This document shows positions 41,969 to 50,650 of a DNA stretch of 64,000 nucleotides, piece after piece. Position 1 is the stretch's first letter; each line of letters starts with the position of its first letter. The notes beneath the pieces are model-generated. The model was not told the DNA's origin. It ran no database searches and was given only the letters and a program-made list of their open reading frames with translations. Source of the DNA: Mycobacterium gordonae (GTDB taxonomy: Bacteria; Actinomycetota; Actinomycetes; Mycobacteriales; Mycobacteriaceae); contig NZ_LQOY01000116.1 in the NCBI RefSeq assembly GCF_002101675.1, positions 1-64,000 on the forward strand, in the 5' to 3' direction. Made by a program: the position numbers and the translations under genes.

Positions 41969-42637
41969 ATGCGCCGACTGCTAGCTCAGCTTTGTGCTGC
42001 CGTGTGCGCCTTCACTGTGCTTTGCACCGGGGCAGGACTGTTCGCCGGAATCGCCGGTGCCGCCGGCAACCCCTGGTTCGCGAACTCCGTCGGCAATGCC
42101 ACACAGGTGGTTTCGGTGGTCTCCACCGGCGGATCGAACGCGAAGATGGACATCTATCAGCGCACCGCGGCGGGCTGGCAGCCGCTGAAGACTTCAATTC
42201 CGACCCACGTCGGTTCGGCGGGGATGGCGCCGCAGGCCAAGAGCGGCTACCCGGCCACGCCGATGGGCGTCTACAGCTTGGACTCGGCGTTCGGCACCGC
42301 GCCCAACCCCGGTGGGGGACTGCCCTACACGCAGGTGGGGCCCAATCACTGGTGGAGCGGCGATGACCACAGCCCCACCTTCAACAGCATGCAGGTGTGC
42401 CAGAAAGCCCAGTGCCCCTTCAATACCGCTGACAGCGAGAATCTGCAGATCCCGCAGTACAAGCACGCGGTGGTGATGGGCGTCAACAAGAACAAGGTGC
42501 CCGGCGGCGGCGCCGCGTTCTTCTTTCACACCACCGACGGCGGACCCACCGAGGGCTGCGTCGCCATCGACGACGCCACGCTGGTGTCGATCATCAAGTG
42601 GCTGCGGCCCGGCGCCGTCATCGCGATCGCCAAGTAA
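41969..42637 (+). CDS. Secreted L,D-transpeptidase-like (YkuD fold) protein (Rv0309-like)
   Basis: 222-residue secreted protein. A signal peptide covers residues 1-32 (hydrophobic core then GIAGAAG). The C-terminal region has the YkuD-type active-site signature H187-x9-C197 (FFHTTDGGPTEGCVAID), so cysteine-dependent acyl transfer is possible. It is shorter than classical Ldt proteins, lacks the Ig-like domains and the usual S-H-G-C motif is T-E-G-C. It may remodel peptidoglycan or bind to the wall. Start ATG 41969 (MRRLLAQLCAAV). It is convergent with the SnoaL-like gene, 18 bp apart. Confidence 0.85.
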   Translation: MRRLLAQLCAAVCAFTVLCTGAGLFAGIAGAAGNPWFANSVGNATQVVSVVSTGGSNAKMDIYQRTAAGWQPLKTSIPTHVGSAGMAPQAKSGYPATPMGVYSLDSAFGTAPNPGGGLPYTQVGPNHWWSGDDHSPTFNSMQVCQKAQCPFNTADSENLQIPQYKHAVVMGVNKNKVPGGGAAFFFHTTDGGPTEGCVAIDDATLVSIIKWLRPGAVIAIAK

Positions 42638-42655
42638 TCGCTAAGTAGGCGTTCG

Positions 42656-43162
42656 CTATTCGCTCACGTCGGCACGGGCCCGGCCGGGCTTGACGTTGAA
42701 TTTCAGGTCCGCCACCGACATGGTCGCCTCGTAGGTGCGGTCGTAGCCGGTGGCACTGATCCGCCACCCGCTGGGGGTGCGCCGGTACTGGTCGCGGTAG
42801 AACGCGGCACCGATCAGCATGAAGTTGTACTCCGCAACGATGACCCGGTCCTGCAGGTACCAGATGCCCGAAGCGGTGTCACCGCTGACGGTGATCTCCG
42901 GATGCGTTACGCGGTGCTCGGTGACCACACCCGGCCCCATCGCTGAGCTCAGGTACTCCACTAGGTCCTTGCGATTATCGAAGTGCAATTCCTTGCCCAG
43001 CGACGAGCCGTAGGCGCCGACGATGTCCTCGGTCATCGTCTCGGCGAAGTCGTCCCAGTGCTTGGTGTCCATCGCGCGCAGATAGCGGTATTTGACTTGC
43101 TTGATCGCTTCGATATCGGCGATCGGGTATTCGGAGAGGCTCACCGGCTCATTGCAGCACAT
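42656..43162 (-). CDS. SnoaL-like / NTF2-fold protein (Rv0310c-like)
   Basis: 168-residue protein of the NTF2-like superfamily. The typical opening IADIEAIKQVKYRYLRAMDTKHWDDFAETMTEDIV is at about residues 14-48, followed by HFDNRKDLVEYLSSAM and WRISATGYDRTYEATM. Members are small polyketide or steroid-type isomerases, dehydratases or hydroxylases, and the substrate here is unknown. The ATG at 43162 (MCCNEPVSLSEYP) is used; a GTG six codons downstream gives a length nearer to Rv0310c (recalled), and the frame is open to 43270, so the start is uncertain. Confidence 0.8.
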   Translation of the reverse strand: MCCNEPVSLSEYPIADIEAIKQVKYRYLRAMDTKHWDDFAETMTEDIVGAYGSSLGKELHFDNRKDLVEYLSSAMGPGVVTEHRVTHPEITVSGDTASGIWYLQDRVIVAEYNFMLIGAAFYRDQYRRTPSGWRISATGYDRTYEATMSVADLKFNVKPGRARADVSE

Positions 43163-43356
43163 CGGGCCGGCCGCGGCGCGGGAGGGCCGGGGCGGCTCCG
43201 GCGGAACGGCGGTTGTCAAGAGTGCCCGACGTACCGTTTCGGTGACGACACGGCATCGACCGTATACCAATGACGTTGGGGCCGAACCATATTCGAGGGT
43301 CCCGCGGCTAAGGTTAACGCTGGCTACCGACCCCCTATCGACGAAAGCATGGCTAT

Positions 43357-45282
43357 ATGTACGACCCGCTGGGGTTGTCGATCGGGACCATGAACCTGGT
43401 TGCGGCGGTGAACGGAAGTTCTCCGGTCACCCGTCGCGCTGTGCTCACCCTGTATCCGCACTGCGCCCCGAAACTTGGTGTGTTCGGCGAGAATTCGGCC
43501 GATCCCGGCACTTTGATGAGTGCGTTCGTGGAACGCATCGGCGATTCCGTGGCGCTGATCTCCCCGGACGGATCAGCGCATGACCCCGACCTGCTGACGG
43601 TCGAGGCGCTCGACGCGATGGTGGTTGCCGTCGGTGCCGACGCGAGTTCCGCCGAGATCACGATCGCCGTTCCGGCGCACTGGAAACCGGCTACCGTGCA
43701 GGCTTTGCGCAACGCCCTGCGCACGCACGTCGGATTCGTCCGAAGCGGCATGGCGCCGTGCCTGGTTCCGGACGCGATCGCCGCGCTGACTGCGGTGAAC
43801 GCCGAAGTCGGGGTGCCCACCGGAGGCGTGGTCGGTCTGCTCGACTTCGGCGGCTCCGGCACCTACGTCACTCTGCTCGAGACCAAGGACGAATTCGAAC
43901 CCGTCAGCGCCACAATGCGTTACGACGATTTCTCGGGCAACCAGATCGACCAGGCGGTGCTGCTGCACGTCATCGAGGAGCTCGGTCACTCCGACGTCGA
44001 CCCGGCCGGCCCCGCCGTCCTCGGCCAGCTCGGCAGGCTCTCCGAGCAGTGCCGGGAGGCCAAGGAGCGGCTGTCCACCGACGCCGTCACCGAACTGGCG
44101 GCCGAGCTCAACGGCGCCAGTGCCAGCATCGAGCTCACCCGGGAGAAGTTCGAGGATCTGATCGCCGACCGGCTGACCGGACTCATCTACGCCTTCGACG
44201 ACATGCTCGCACGCAACAACTCAAGCTTCGCCGACCTGGCAGCGGTGGTGACGGTCGGCGGCGGGGCCAATATTCCGCTTGTCCGTCAACGTCTTTCGTT
44301 CCACACTCGACTGCCGGTGCTGGCTGCGTCGGATCCGGTGAGCGCCGCGGCCAAGGGCGCCCTGCTGATGGCGACCCGCCGTGATCTGATGGATCTGCGG
44401 ACCCGAACCTCCATCGGATTGCTGGCCGGCGTTTCCCAGGCGGCCGGCGCCGCGGGCAGCGGCGTCATCGACCTGCCGGCCGGCGACGTGATGGTGATCG
44501 ACCAGGATGCGCTGACCGATCGGGAGCTGGCCTGGTCGCAGACCGAATTCCCCGAGGTGCCGACCCGCTTTCAGGGCGATTCCTACAACGAAGACGGTCC
44601 CTGCTTCTCGATGCGGCTCAACATCATCGACCCGCCCAAGGCTCCGCGGCGCCGCATCCGGCTCTCGCAGCTGCTGATCGGCCTGTGTGCCGCGGTGGCG
44701 ATGACCGCGGTCGGCGGGGTGGCGATCACGTTGACCGCCGTGGAACAACGGCACACCCACCGTCCGGCCCCCGTACTGCCCAGCGTCGCGCCGCCGCCGG
44801 TATCGCCCAACGCCAAGTTGCCCAGCCCGATTCCGACGAGTCCGGCAGCGCCCAGCCCGCTGCCACCGCCGCCCCCGCCCAGCGAGGCGATGGCTCCCAG
44901 TGCGGCGGCTCCCACCAGCGTCGAGACGCCCCCTCCTGCGCCACCGCCACCGCCGTCGCCGTCTGCGGCGCTGACGACGACCAGGCCGGCCCCGGCCACG
45001 ACGACGCAGCCCCCGGCCGCCACTACAACGCCGCTCACCTCTGCTCCGCCGTCCACCACCGAAGCGCCCAGCGCGGCGGAGGCGCCCAGTGCGGCAGAGG
45101 TGCCGGAAACGTCCGAGCCGCCGCCGGTGAAGATGACGACGCAATGGCTGCATGTGCCGCTGCTCCCGCTGCCGATCCCGATCCAGGTTCCGGCCAACCA
45201 GGTCCCAGCCAACCAGGCCCCCAACCAGGTGCCGCAGAACGCCAACCCGCAGAACCCCTTCTCCTCGCCCGGAGGTCCCTGA
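43357..45282 (+). CDS. Hsp70-like ATPase-domain membrane protein with Pro-rich tail (Rv0312-like)
   Basis: 641-residue protein. Residues 1 to about 345 form an actin/Hsp70-type ATPase fold: LGLSIGTMNLVAAV (phosphate 1), VVGLLDFGGSGTYVTLLE (phosphate 2) and AAVVTVGGGANIPLVRQ (adenosine motif). There is no substrate-binding domain. A single transmembrane helix follows at about 438-458 (LLIGLCAAVAMTAVGGVAITL), then 180 residues rich in Pro, Ala, Thr and Ser outside the cell. The end carries MTTQWLHVPLLPLPIPI, which closely resembles the end of the next gene's product. Upstream region 43271-43356 has no clear promoter to me. The role could be chaperone-like or signalling across the membrane; it is unknown. 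Confidence 0.88.
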   Translation: MYDPLGLSIGTMNLVAAVNGSSPVTRRAVLTLYPHCAPKLGVFGENSADPGTLMSAFVERIGDSVALISPDGSAHDPDLLTVEALDAMVVAVGADASSAEITIAVPAHWKPATVQALRNALRTHVGFVRSGMAPCLVPDAIAALTAVNAEVGVPTGGVVGLLDFGGSGTYVTLLETKDEFEPVSATMRYDDFSGNQIDQAVLLHVIEELGHSDVDPAGPAVLGQLGRLSEQCREAKERLSTDAVTELAAELNGASASIELTREKFEDLIADRLTGLIYAFDDMLARNNSSFADLAAVVTVGGGANIPLVRQRLSFHTRLPVLAASDPVSAAAKGALLMATRRDLMDLRTRTSIGLLAGVSQAAGAAGSGVIDLPAGDVMVIDQDALTDRELAWSQTEFPEVPTRFQGDSYNEDGPCFSMRLNIIDPPKAPRRRIRLSQLLIGLCAAVAMTAVGGVAITLTAVEQRHTHRPAPVLPSVAPPPVSPNAKLPSPIPTSPAAPSPLPPPPPPSEAMAPSAAAPTSVETPPPAPPPPPSPSAALTTTRPAPATTTQPPAATTTPLTSAPPSTTEAPSAAEAPSAAEVPETSEPPPVKMTTQWLHVPLLPLPIPIQVPANQVPANQAPNQVPQNANPQNPFSSPGGP

Positions 45283-45344
45283 CCGGCGATTCACATTTGA
45301 GCTTCCTAGGAATTGGCCCCTACCTCGATGTGCGCGAGTAGGGT

Positions 45345-45377
45345 TTGAGCTGGCAAACTGCATACAGGCCAGCTCAA
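45345..45377. promoter_or_regulatory. 10-bp perfect inverted repeat upstream of the second Pro-rich membrane protein
   Basis: TTGAGCTGGC (45345-45354) pairs perfectly with GCCAGCTCAA (45368-45377) across 13 bases, about 100 bp before the ATG at 45481 and 60 bp after the previous stop. It could be an operator or an RNA hairpin ending the previous transcript; there is no T-run after it. The remainder of this 198-bp gap shows nothing clear. Confidence 0.5.
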
Positions 45378-45480
45378 TCGGTCGCTCCAGCAGTGGGGCG
45401 GTTTCTGTCGACGGCGGCCCGGGTGGTGCGCCGGTCCGCCGTAGACCCCGTGGCTAGCTCGCACATGGCTTGGAGGGGTT

Positions 45481-46899
45481 ATGGACATCGTGCTCGGGGT
45501 ATCGATGGAGCCCTCAGCGGTACGCATGGTGTTGATCGAGGGGGCGAACGCCGACGGCGCGACCGTCGAGGAAGAAAGCATCGAGGTCGCCGACGACGGT
45601 GGTGATGCCGCAACCGATCGGGTCATCGCCGCGCTGGTCGGCACCCGCGAAGCCGCCATCGAGGGCGGTTACCAGATGTCCTCCACCGGGGTGACGTGGA
45701 CGGACCCAACCGAAGTCGCCGCGCTGCGTCTGGAACTCGCCGCCCGCGACGTCGGCAGTGTGATGCTGGTGTCGCCCTTGCTCGCCGCCGCCGCGCTGGC
45801 GCAGACGGTGGGCGCCGCGCTCGACTATGAGCACATTGCGATGTTGTTCGTCGAGGCCGGCAGCGCGACACTGGCCGTCGTCGAGATCGCCGACGGCTCC
45901 ATCGTGGACCTGCACCGCCAGTCCGTCGGCGATCAATCCTTGGCAGCCGGGCTGGTGACGATGGTCGCCGGTCTCGACGCGCCGGGTTCGCGGGCCGACG
46001 GCGTGTTCCTCATCGGCTGCGGCGTCGACATCGTCGGCGTCAAACCGGCCTTGGAAGCGGCGACGTCGTTGGTGGTCAGCTGTCCGGAAGAACCGGAGAT
46101 GGCATTGGCCAGAGGCGCTGCGCTGGCTTCGGCGAATGCGCCGCTGTTCGCCTCGTCGACGTCCGCTCTCGCCTACGCGCTGGATCCGGGCACCGGAGAG
46201 GTGAACCCGCACGCGCTCACCCCGAGTTATCTCGACGTCTGCGCGATGGCCGGCGTCAGCGAGGGCGCGCTCGCCTACAGCGCCATAGACGACGAAGCCG
46301 ACCCCGAACCGGAGCCCGACGCTCGGCGCAGGCCGGTGGCGCTGGTCAGCGCGGCCATCGTGGGCGTCGCTGCCGTGGTGGCCGGAACCCTGATCGTGTC
46401 GCTGGGTTCCCACGTCCGCACCACCGCTGCCCAACAGTCCAGCCCGCGCGACAGCGCGCCGACACCGGCGATCCAGGCCCCCGCCACCGAATTGCCGGCG
46501 CAGGTGTTGCTGCCGGTTCCGAGCGCCGCGTCGCCGCCGACGGTGGCGCCAGCCCCGAGTGCGGCGCCGCCTTCGGTCGAGGTGGCCGCCGCGCCGCCGC
46601 CGCCGGTGGTTCAGCAGGCACCGCCGCAGACCGTCACCCGACCGGCGCAGGCCCCGGCGTACCTGGCCCCCGCGCCGCGTCGTCAGCCCACTCAGCAGGC
46701 GGCCCCACCGGTGCAGACACCGGTGCAACAGGCTCCGCAGCCGTCGGCGCCGCCGCCCGCGGCGCCAGCACCGGCCGCCCCGGCGCCCGCCGCGCCGACC
46801 CCTGTCATGACGATGTACCTGCACTTGCCGTTCCTGTCGATCCCGATTCCGATCAATCCCCCACCGCCGCCGCCCCCGCCCGCGGAACCCGGTCCGTAG
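45481..46899 (+). CDS. DUF7159-like membrane protein with Pro-rich tail
   Basis: 472-residue protein with the same plan as its neighbour. An N-terminal cytosolic domain of about 275 residues has actin-like traits (LGVSMEPSAVRMVLIEG at the start; IAMLFVEAGSATLAVVEIADGS). One transmembrane helix is at about 283-303 (VALVSAAIVGVAAVVAGTLIVSL). A long Pro/Ala/Gln region follows, closing with MTMYLHLPFLSIPIPINPPPPPP. The closing motif matches the previous protein, although the rest of the tails differ. Relatives are mycobacterial proteins of unknown role. Start ATG 45481 with GGAGGGGTT before it. Confidence 0.8.
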   Translation: MDIVLGVSMEPSAVRMVLIEGANADGATVEEESIEVADDGGDAATDRVIAALVGTREAAIEGGYQMSSTGVTWTDPTEVAALRLELAARDVGSVMLVSPLLAAAALAQTVGAALDYEHIAMLFVEAGSATLAVVEIADGSIVDLHRQSVGDQSLAAGLVTMVAGLDAPGSRADGVFLIGCGVDIVGVKPALEAATSLVVSCPEEPEMALARGAALASANAPLFASSTSALAYALDPGTGEVNPHALTPSYLDVCAMAGVSEGALAYSAIDDEADPEPEPDARRRPVALVSAAIVGVAAVVAGTLIVSLGSHVRTTAAQQSSPRDSAPTPAIQAPATELPAQVLLPVPSAASPPTVAPAPSAAPPSVEVAAAPPPPVVQQAPPQTVTRPAQAPAYLAPAPRRQPTQQAAPPVQTPVQQAPQPSAPPPAAPAPAAPAPAAPTPVMTMYLHLPFLSIPIPINPPPPPPPPAEPGP

Positions 46900-46932
46900 C
46901 GGATCGGTCGAGTTGAGCGCAGACTGGGCGAT

Positions 46933-47361
46933 ATGAGTGACAAAGGCGGATCAGGCGGCGGCTTCGGGTTCGACCCCGAGGACTTGGATCGGGTGATTCG
47001 GGAGGGCACCGAAGGCCTGCGCGACGCATTCGAGCGGATCAGCAGGTACGTCGGGTCGCCCGGCGGACGCTCAGGCTGGTCTTTGCTGTTCGACGACCTC
47101 TCCCGGCGCAGCAGCCGCCCGGAGCCCGAGACCACGGGCGAGGCCGGCGACGGGGTGTGGGCCATCTACACCGTCGACGCAGACGGCGGCGCCCGGGTCG
47201 AGCAGGTGTACGCCAGCGAACTCGACGCGCTGCGCGCCAACAAGAACAACACCGACCCCAAGCGCAAGGTGCGTTTCCTGCCGTATGGCATCGCGGTCAG
47301 CGTGCTGGACAACCCGACGAACGGGCTGACCAAGGACTCGCCCGATCCGCCTGACGCCTAA
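46933..47361 (+). CDS. Conserved hypothetical protein (Rv0313-like)
   Basis: 142-residue soluble protein without a recognised domain. It opens with a Gly/Asp-rich segment (SDKGGSGGGFGFDPEDLDRVIREG) and contains GVWAIYTVDADGGARVEQVYASELDALRANKNNTDPKRKVRFLPYG, which has the look of a small DUF with beta strands. Start ATG 46933, 33 bp after the preceding gene and in line with it. Function unknown; length is slightly more than recalled for Rv0313. Confidence 0.75.
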   Translation: MSDKGGSGGGFGFDPEDLDRVIREGTEGLRDAFERISRYVGSPGGRSGWSLLFDDLSRRSSRPEPETTGEAGDGVWAIYTVDADGGARVEQVYASELDALRANKNNTDPKRKVRFLPYGIAVSVLDNPTNGLTKDSPDPPDA

Positions 47362-47401
47362 GCCAGTTCCCGATGACCCGGATCTGACCCGCGAGGACGC
47401 C

Positions 47402-47812
47402 GTGCGCCTGGCGCAAGCCGCGCTGCGGGCCCACGGTCTCCCGAACAGCCCCGGCCTGAATGCTCAGAATTACGGCGGCTTTGACGGCTGGGACGGGCCG
47501 GTGGTGTTCGAGTACGACCCCGTACGACAAATGCTCACCGTGCTGGCGCTTTGTTATCGCTTCCGCAAACCGCCGCGACCCGGTGTCATTGCGGGCTTCC
47601 AGGAGGAGGAAAGGCGGGGCACCGACACGGGGGGCGGCGCGGTCGAATTCCGGTCAGATTCCGGCGGCCTGTTCCTGACTCGCAGCTACCGGCACAAAAC
47701 CGACCCGAGGCGCTTCGTCGAGGAAACGGACGAGCTGATGCGGGCCGCTCGCTACTGGGCCGATGAAGTCCTTCCCAACGTCGCCGACAGAGTCTTCGGC
47801 CACGACCATTAG
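47402..47812 (+). CDS. Hypothetical protein
   Basis: 136-residue protein with no family that I recognise. Sequence such as LNAQNYGGFDGWDGPVVFEYDPVRQMLTVLALCYRF and DPRRFVEETDELMRAARYWADEVLPNVADRVFG looks like a compact alpha/beta domain. It starts at GTG 47402, the first usual start in the frame, which is otherwise open back to 47330. It follows the previous gene by 40 bp on the same strand and is convergent with the DUF3060 gene, 27 bp away. Start uncertain; function unknown. Confidence 0.6.
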   Translation: MRLAQAALRAHGLPNSPGLNAQNYGGFDGWDGPVVFEYDPVRQMLTVLALCYRFRKPPRPGVIAGFQEEERRGTDTGGGAVEFRSDSGGLFLTRSYRHKTDPRRFVEETDELMRAARYWADEVLPNVADRVFGHDH

Positions 47813-47839
47813 TTGGCGCGCAGATGTGCCGGCCGGCGT

Positions 47840-48559
47840 TCAGCCCTGCTCCACCACGTTCCCGCTTCCGTTCTTGCTGATCTGCGGCGAGCCGGAGTGA
47901 TAGGTGACCTTGTTGTTCAGCCCGGACGCTTCGATGGTGTCGACGTTGTCGACGGTGATGACGTTCTGCAGTCCGGAGACGTTGACCGTCGCGCAGTGGC
48001 CGGTGAGCGTCACCGTGTTGGAGATGCCGCTGATGTTGATCACGGTGCCGTTGCAGGCGACGGTCTTGTTCTCGTTGATCCCTGAGATCGTGACCGTCTC
48101 ACCCGCGGGCGCGGTGGCCGACGGCGACGGACCGGCGCTGGGCGTGCGCGTCTTGCCGGTCGAGGGTGCGGTCCGGCTGGGTGTCGCAGGTGACGACGTG
48201 TCCGCCGACGTGCTTTCGGTGGGCGAGGGCAGGACGAGATCATCGTGGGAGAACTGGCGTGCGGCGTAGGCGGCGATGCCGCCCACCAAGACCAGCACGC
48301 CCAGCACGCCGGCCGCGGCCAAGATCCAGAACCAGCGCATGCCCGAGGACGACCGCGGCGTGGCGCCGGGATAGGGGCTGGTGTAGCCGTAACCCGGCGG
48401 GGGCATGCTCGACGGCATCGGCGGCATCGGCGGCATCGGCGGCATCGGCGGCGGATAGCTGTAGCCACCCTGCTCGCCCAGCTCCGAGGCGCGCGCCGTA
48501 TCAGCCAGCGGCTGCTCCAGCTCCCGGATCCGGGCTTCCGGGTCATCCTCTGGTTTCAT
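47840..48559 (-). CDS. DUF3060-domain membrane protein (Rv0314c-like)
   Basis: 239-residue protein. A charged N-terminus (EDDPEARIRELEQPLADTARASELG) leads into a Pro-Met repeat (MPPMPPMPP) and a Gly/Tyr/Pro stretch. A transmembrane helix at about 74-97 (FWILAAAGVLGVLVLVGGIAAY) follows, then a Ser/Thr/Pro linker. The C-terminal 80 residues form a DUF3060 beta-helix-like unit with repeating NKTVAC.GTVINISGISNTVTLTG patterns exposed outside the cell. Start ATG 48559 (MKPEDDPEAR); the frame is open 19 codons further. It is divergent from the oxidoreductase gene at 48607. Function unknown. Confidence 0.82.
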   Translation of the reverse strand: MKPEDDPEARIRELEQPLADTARASELGEQGGYSYPPPMPPMPPMPPMPSSMPPPGYGYTSPYPGATPRSSSGMRWFWILAAAGVLGVLVLVGGIAAYAARQFSHDDLVLPSPTESTSADTSSPATPSRTAPSTGKTRTPSAGPSPSATAPAGETVTISGINENKTVACNGTVINISGISNTVTLTGHCATVNVSGLQNVITVDNVDTIEASGLNNKVTYHSGSPQISKNGSGNVVEQG

Positions 48560-48606
48560 GCTCAGATGCTCCCATATCGGAAAGGCGGCGGAATAGGCTC
48601 GGCGTC

Positions 48607-49620
48607 GTGCCCGCATTGCCGAATCGCCAGATCCTGTTGCGCCGTCGCCCTTCCGGTCTGGTGCAGCCCGACGACACCGAGCTGATCACCCGTCCGGCAC
48701 CGGAACTCGCGGCGGGGGAGGCGCTGCTGCGCACCACCTATGTCGGCATCGACGCCGCCGCCCGCACCTGGCTCGACGACCAACCCAGCTACCTGCCGCC
48801 GGTGCAGCTCGGCGAGGTGATCCGGGCGGCCGGGATCGGCGAGGTCGTCGAAACACGTTGCGACGCATACGCTATCGGCGACATCGTCACCACGCTTACC
48901 GGCTTCCAGGAGTACGTGGTCATCCGCGACGACATCTTCAGCACACCCATCCCGGGCGAGGATGACCAGTTGGCGATCATGTCGGTGTACGGACCGACGG
49001 GCGCCACGGCCTACTTCGGCATGACCGACATCGGCCGCCCACAGCCCGGCGAAACCGTGGTGGTCTCGGCCGCGGCAGGTGCCACCGGGTCGGTGGCTGG
49101 GCAGATCGCCAAGATCGCCGGCGCCCGGGTGGTCGGTATCGCCGGCGGGCCCGAGAAGTGCCGGGCGGTCGTGGAGGACTTCGGCTTCGACGCGTGCATC
49201 GACTACAAGAACGACGACCTGATGGCCGCGCTCAAAGAGCACTGCCCGCGCCGCGTCGACGTCTACTTCGACAACGTCGGCGGCCCCATCCTCAACGCGG
49301 TGCTGGGCCGGCTCGCTTCCAGGGCGCGCGTGGTGCTCTGCGGTGTCATCTCCAGTTACCTCACCGGCGAGCACCCCGGACCGGCCAATTACGTGAACCT
49401 GTTGTCCAAAACCGCGTCCATGCAGGGTTTCAACGCGCTCGACCAGTGGGGCCGCTTCGACGAGGCGTTCGCCAATCTGCGCCAGTGGGAGTCCGAGGGG
49501 CGGCTGCGGCATCGCCAGACCATCTACGAGGGCATCGAGTCGTGCGTCGACGCCCTCAACGGCCTGTTCACCGGGGCCAACATCGGCAAGACACTGGTCA
49601 AGATCAGCGAGCCCGGCTGA
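48607..49620 (+). CDS. NADP-dependent medium-chain oxidoreductase (CurA / prostaglandin-reductase type)
   Basis: 337-residue zinc-free medium-chain dehydrogenase/reductase. Features are the N-terminal NRQILLRRRPSGLVQPDD typical of the leukotriene-B4 dehydrogenase/CurA branch, VYGPTGATAYFGMTDIG, the nucleotide-binding block VVVSAAAGATGSVAGQIAKIAGARVVGIAGG at about residues 154-184, and DVYFDNVGGPILNAVL. It would reduce the double bond of an enone using NADPH; the substrate is unknown. Start GTG 48607 (VPALPNRQILL); the longer frame to the left covers the divergent membrane gene. Confidence 0.9.
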   Translation: MPALPNRQILLRRRPSGLVQPDDTELITRPAPELAAGEALLRTTYVGIDAAARTWLDDQPSYLPPVQLGEVIRAAGIGEVVETRCDAYAIGDIVTTLTGFQEYVVIRDDIFSTPIPGEDDQLAIMSVYGPTGATAYFGMTDIGRPQPGETVVVSAAAGATGSVAGQIAKIAGARVVGIAGGPEKCRAVVEDFGFDACIDYKNDDLMAALKEHCPRRVDVYFDNVGGPILNAVLGRLASRARVVLCGVISSYLTGEHPGPANYVNLLSKTASMQGFNALDQWGRFDEAFANLRQWESEGRLRHRQTIYEGIESCVDALNGLFTGANIGKTLVKISEPG

Positions 49621-49753
49621 CCGTTCCGGCGCAGTGACGTCCAGGGCGTCCGCTAGCCACCGCGCGAAATGTCCACCCGCAGTGACCAGGAGCTACGCGA
49701 AACCGCCTCGCCAGAGTCCACGTAAGGCCAAGCGGGCTGCTATCTTCCTTGCC

Positions 49754-50638
49754 ATGCCACAGATGGACCGCCGCCGCATGCTCATGCTGGCGGGATTCAG
49801 CGCACTGGCGGCCGCGACTGCGGCCCCGACAGCAAACGCCAGCCCGTCCCGGCCGGCCGCACCCGCCGGTCCCGCGCCGGTGCCGGCCGCGCCCGCGGCC
49901 GGGGCGACCGGTGGATTCATCTGGCACGACGAGTTCGACGGGCCGGCCGGTTCGGCCCCCGATCCCGGCAAGTGGGCGGTGTCCAACTTCCGCACGCCGA
50001 TCCGCAACCCGGTCGGATTCGACCAGCCACAGTTCTGGGGGCAGTACCGCGACAGCCGCCAGAACGTGTTCCTGGACGGCAATTCCAACTTGGTGCTGCG
50101 CGCGACCCACGACGGCCACGGCGGCTACTTCGGCGGCCTGGTGCACGGCCTGTGGCGAGGCGGCGTAGGGACGACATGGGAAGCCCGGATTAAATTCAAC
50201 TGCCTGGGACCCGGCATGTGGCCGGCGTGGTGGTTGTCCAACGACGACCCCGGCCGCAGTGGCGAGATCGACCTCATCGAGTGGTACGGCAACGGCACCT
50301 GGCCGTCGGGCACCACGGTGCACGCCAACCCGGATGGCACCGCGTTCGAGACCAACCCGATCGGCGTGGACGGCGGCTGGCATAACTGGCGCGTCAAGTG
50401 GGACGTCACCGGGATGTACTTCTGGGTCGACTACGCCGACGGCGCAGCGCCCTACTTCTCGGTCCCGGCCACCGGCATCGAGAACCTGGACGAGCCTTTC
50501 AAGGAATGGCCGTTCAACGACCCGGACTACACGGTGTTCCCGGTACTGAACCTGGCCGTGGGTGGCTCCGGCGGCGGCGACCCGGCCGCCGGCACCTACC
50601 CGCAGGACATGCTCGTCGACTGGGTGCGCGTCTTCTGA
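49754..50638 (+). CDS. Secreted glycoside hydrolase family 16 beta-glucanase (Rv0315-like)
   Basis: 294-residue exported GH16 protein. A Tat-type signal (DRRRMLMLAGFSALAAATAAPTANA) is followed by a Pro/Ala linker to about residue 50 and the jelly-roll catalytic domain. The GH16 signature E-x-D-x-x-E is E171-I-D173-L-I-E176, nucleophile and acid/base. WPAWWLSNDDPGRSGE before it and NLAVGGSGGGDPAAGTYPQDMLVDWVRVF at the end are typical of bacterial laminarinase-like enzymes. It probably acts on beta-1,3-glucans or a related glycan at the cell surface. ATG 49754 gives the same length as I recall for Rv0315. Confidence 0.92.
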   Translation: MPQMDRRRMLMLAGFSALAAATAAPTANASPSRPAAPAGPAPVPAAPAAGATGGFIWHDEFDGPAGSAPDPGKWAVSNFRTPIRNPVGFDQPQFWGQYRDSRQNVFLDGNSNLVLRATHDGHGGYFGGLVHGLWRGGVGTTWEARIKFNCLGPGMWPAWWLSNDDPGRSGEIDLIEWYGNGTWPSGTTVHANPDGTAFETNPIGVDGGWHNWRVKWDVTGMYFWVDYADGAAPYFSVPATGIENLDEPFKEWPFNDPDYTVFPVLNLAVGGSGGGDPAAGTYPQDMLVDWVRVF

Positions 50639-50650
50639 CCTTCTGACGCG

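Noticed and set aside
44221..45363. 380-codon minus-strand frame opposite the Pro-rich tail
   Set aside because: Arg/Gly-rich reverse complement of Pro/Ala codons, not a gene.
47402..47812. Possibility that the 136-residue gene is a frameshifted end of the Rv0313-like gene
   Set aside because: The upstream gene has its own stop and a complete-looking end, and the two products share no continuing domain; kept as a separate gene with lower confidence.
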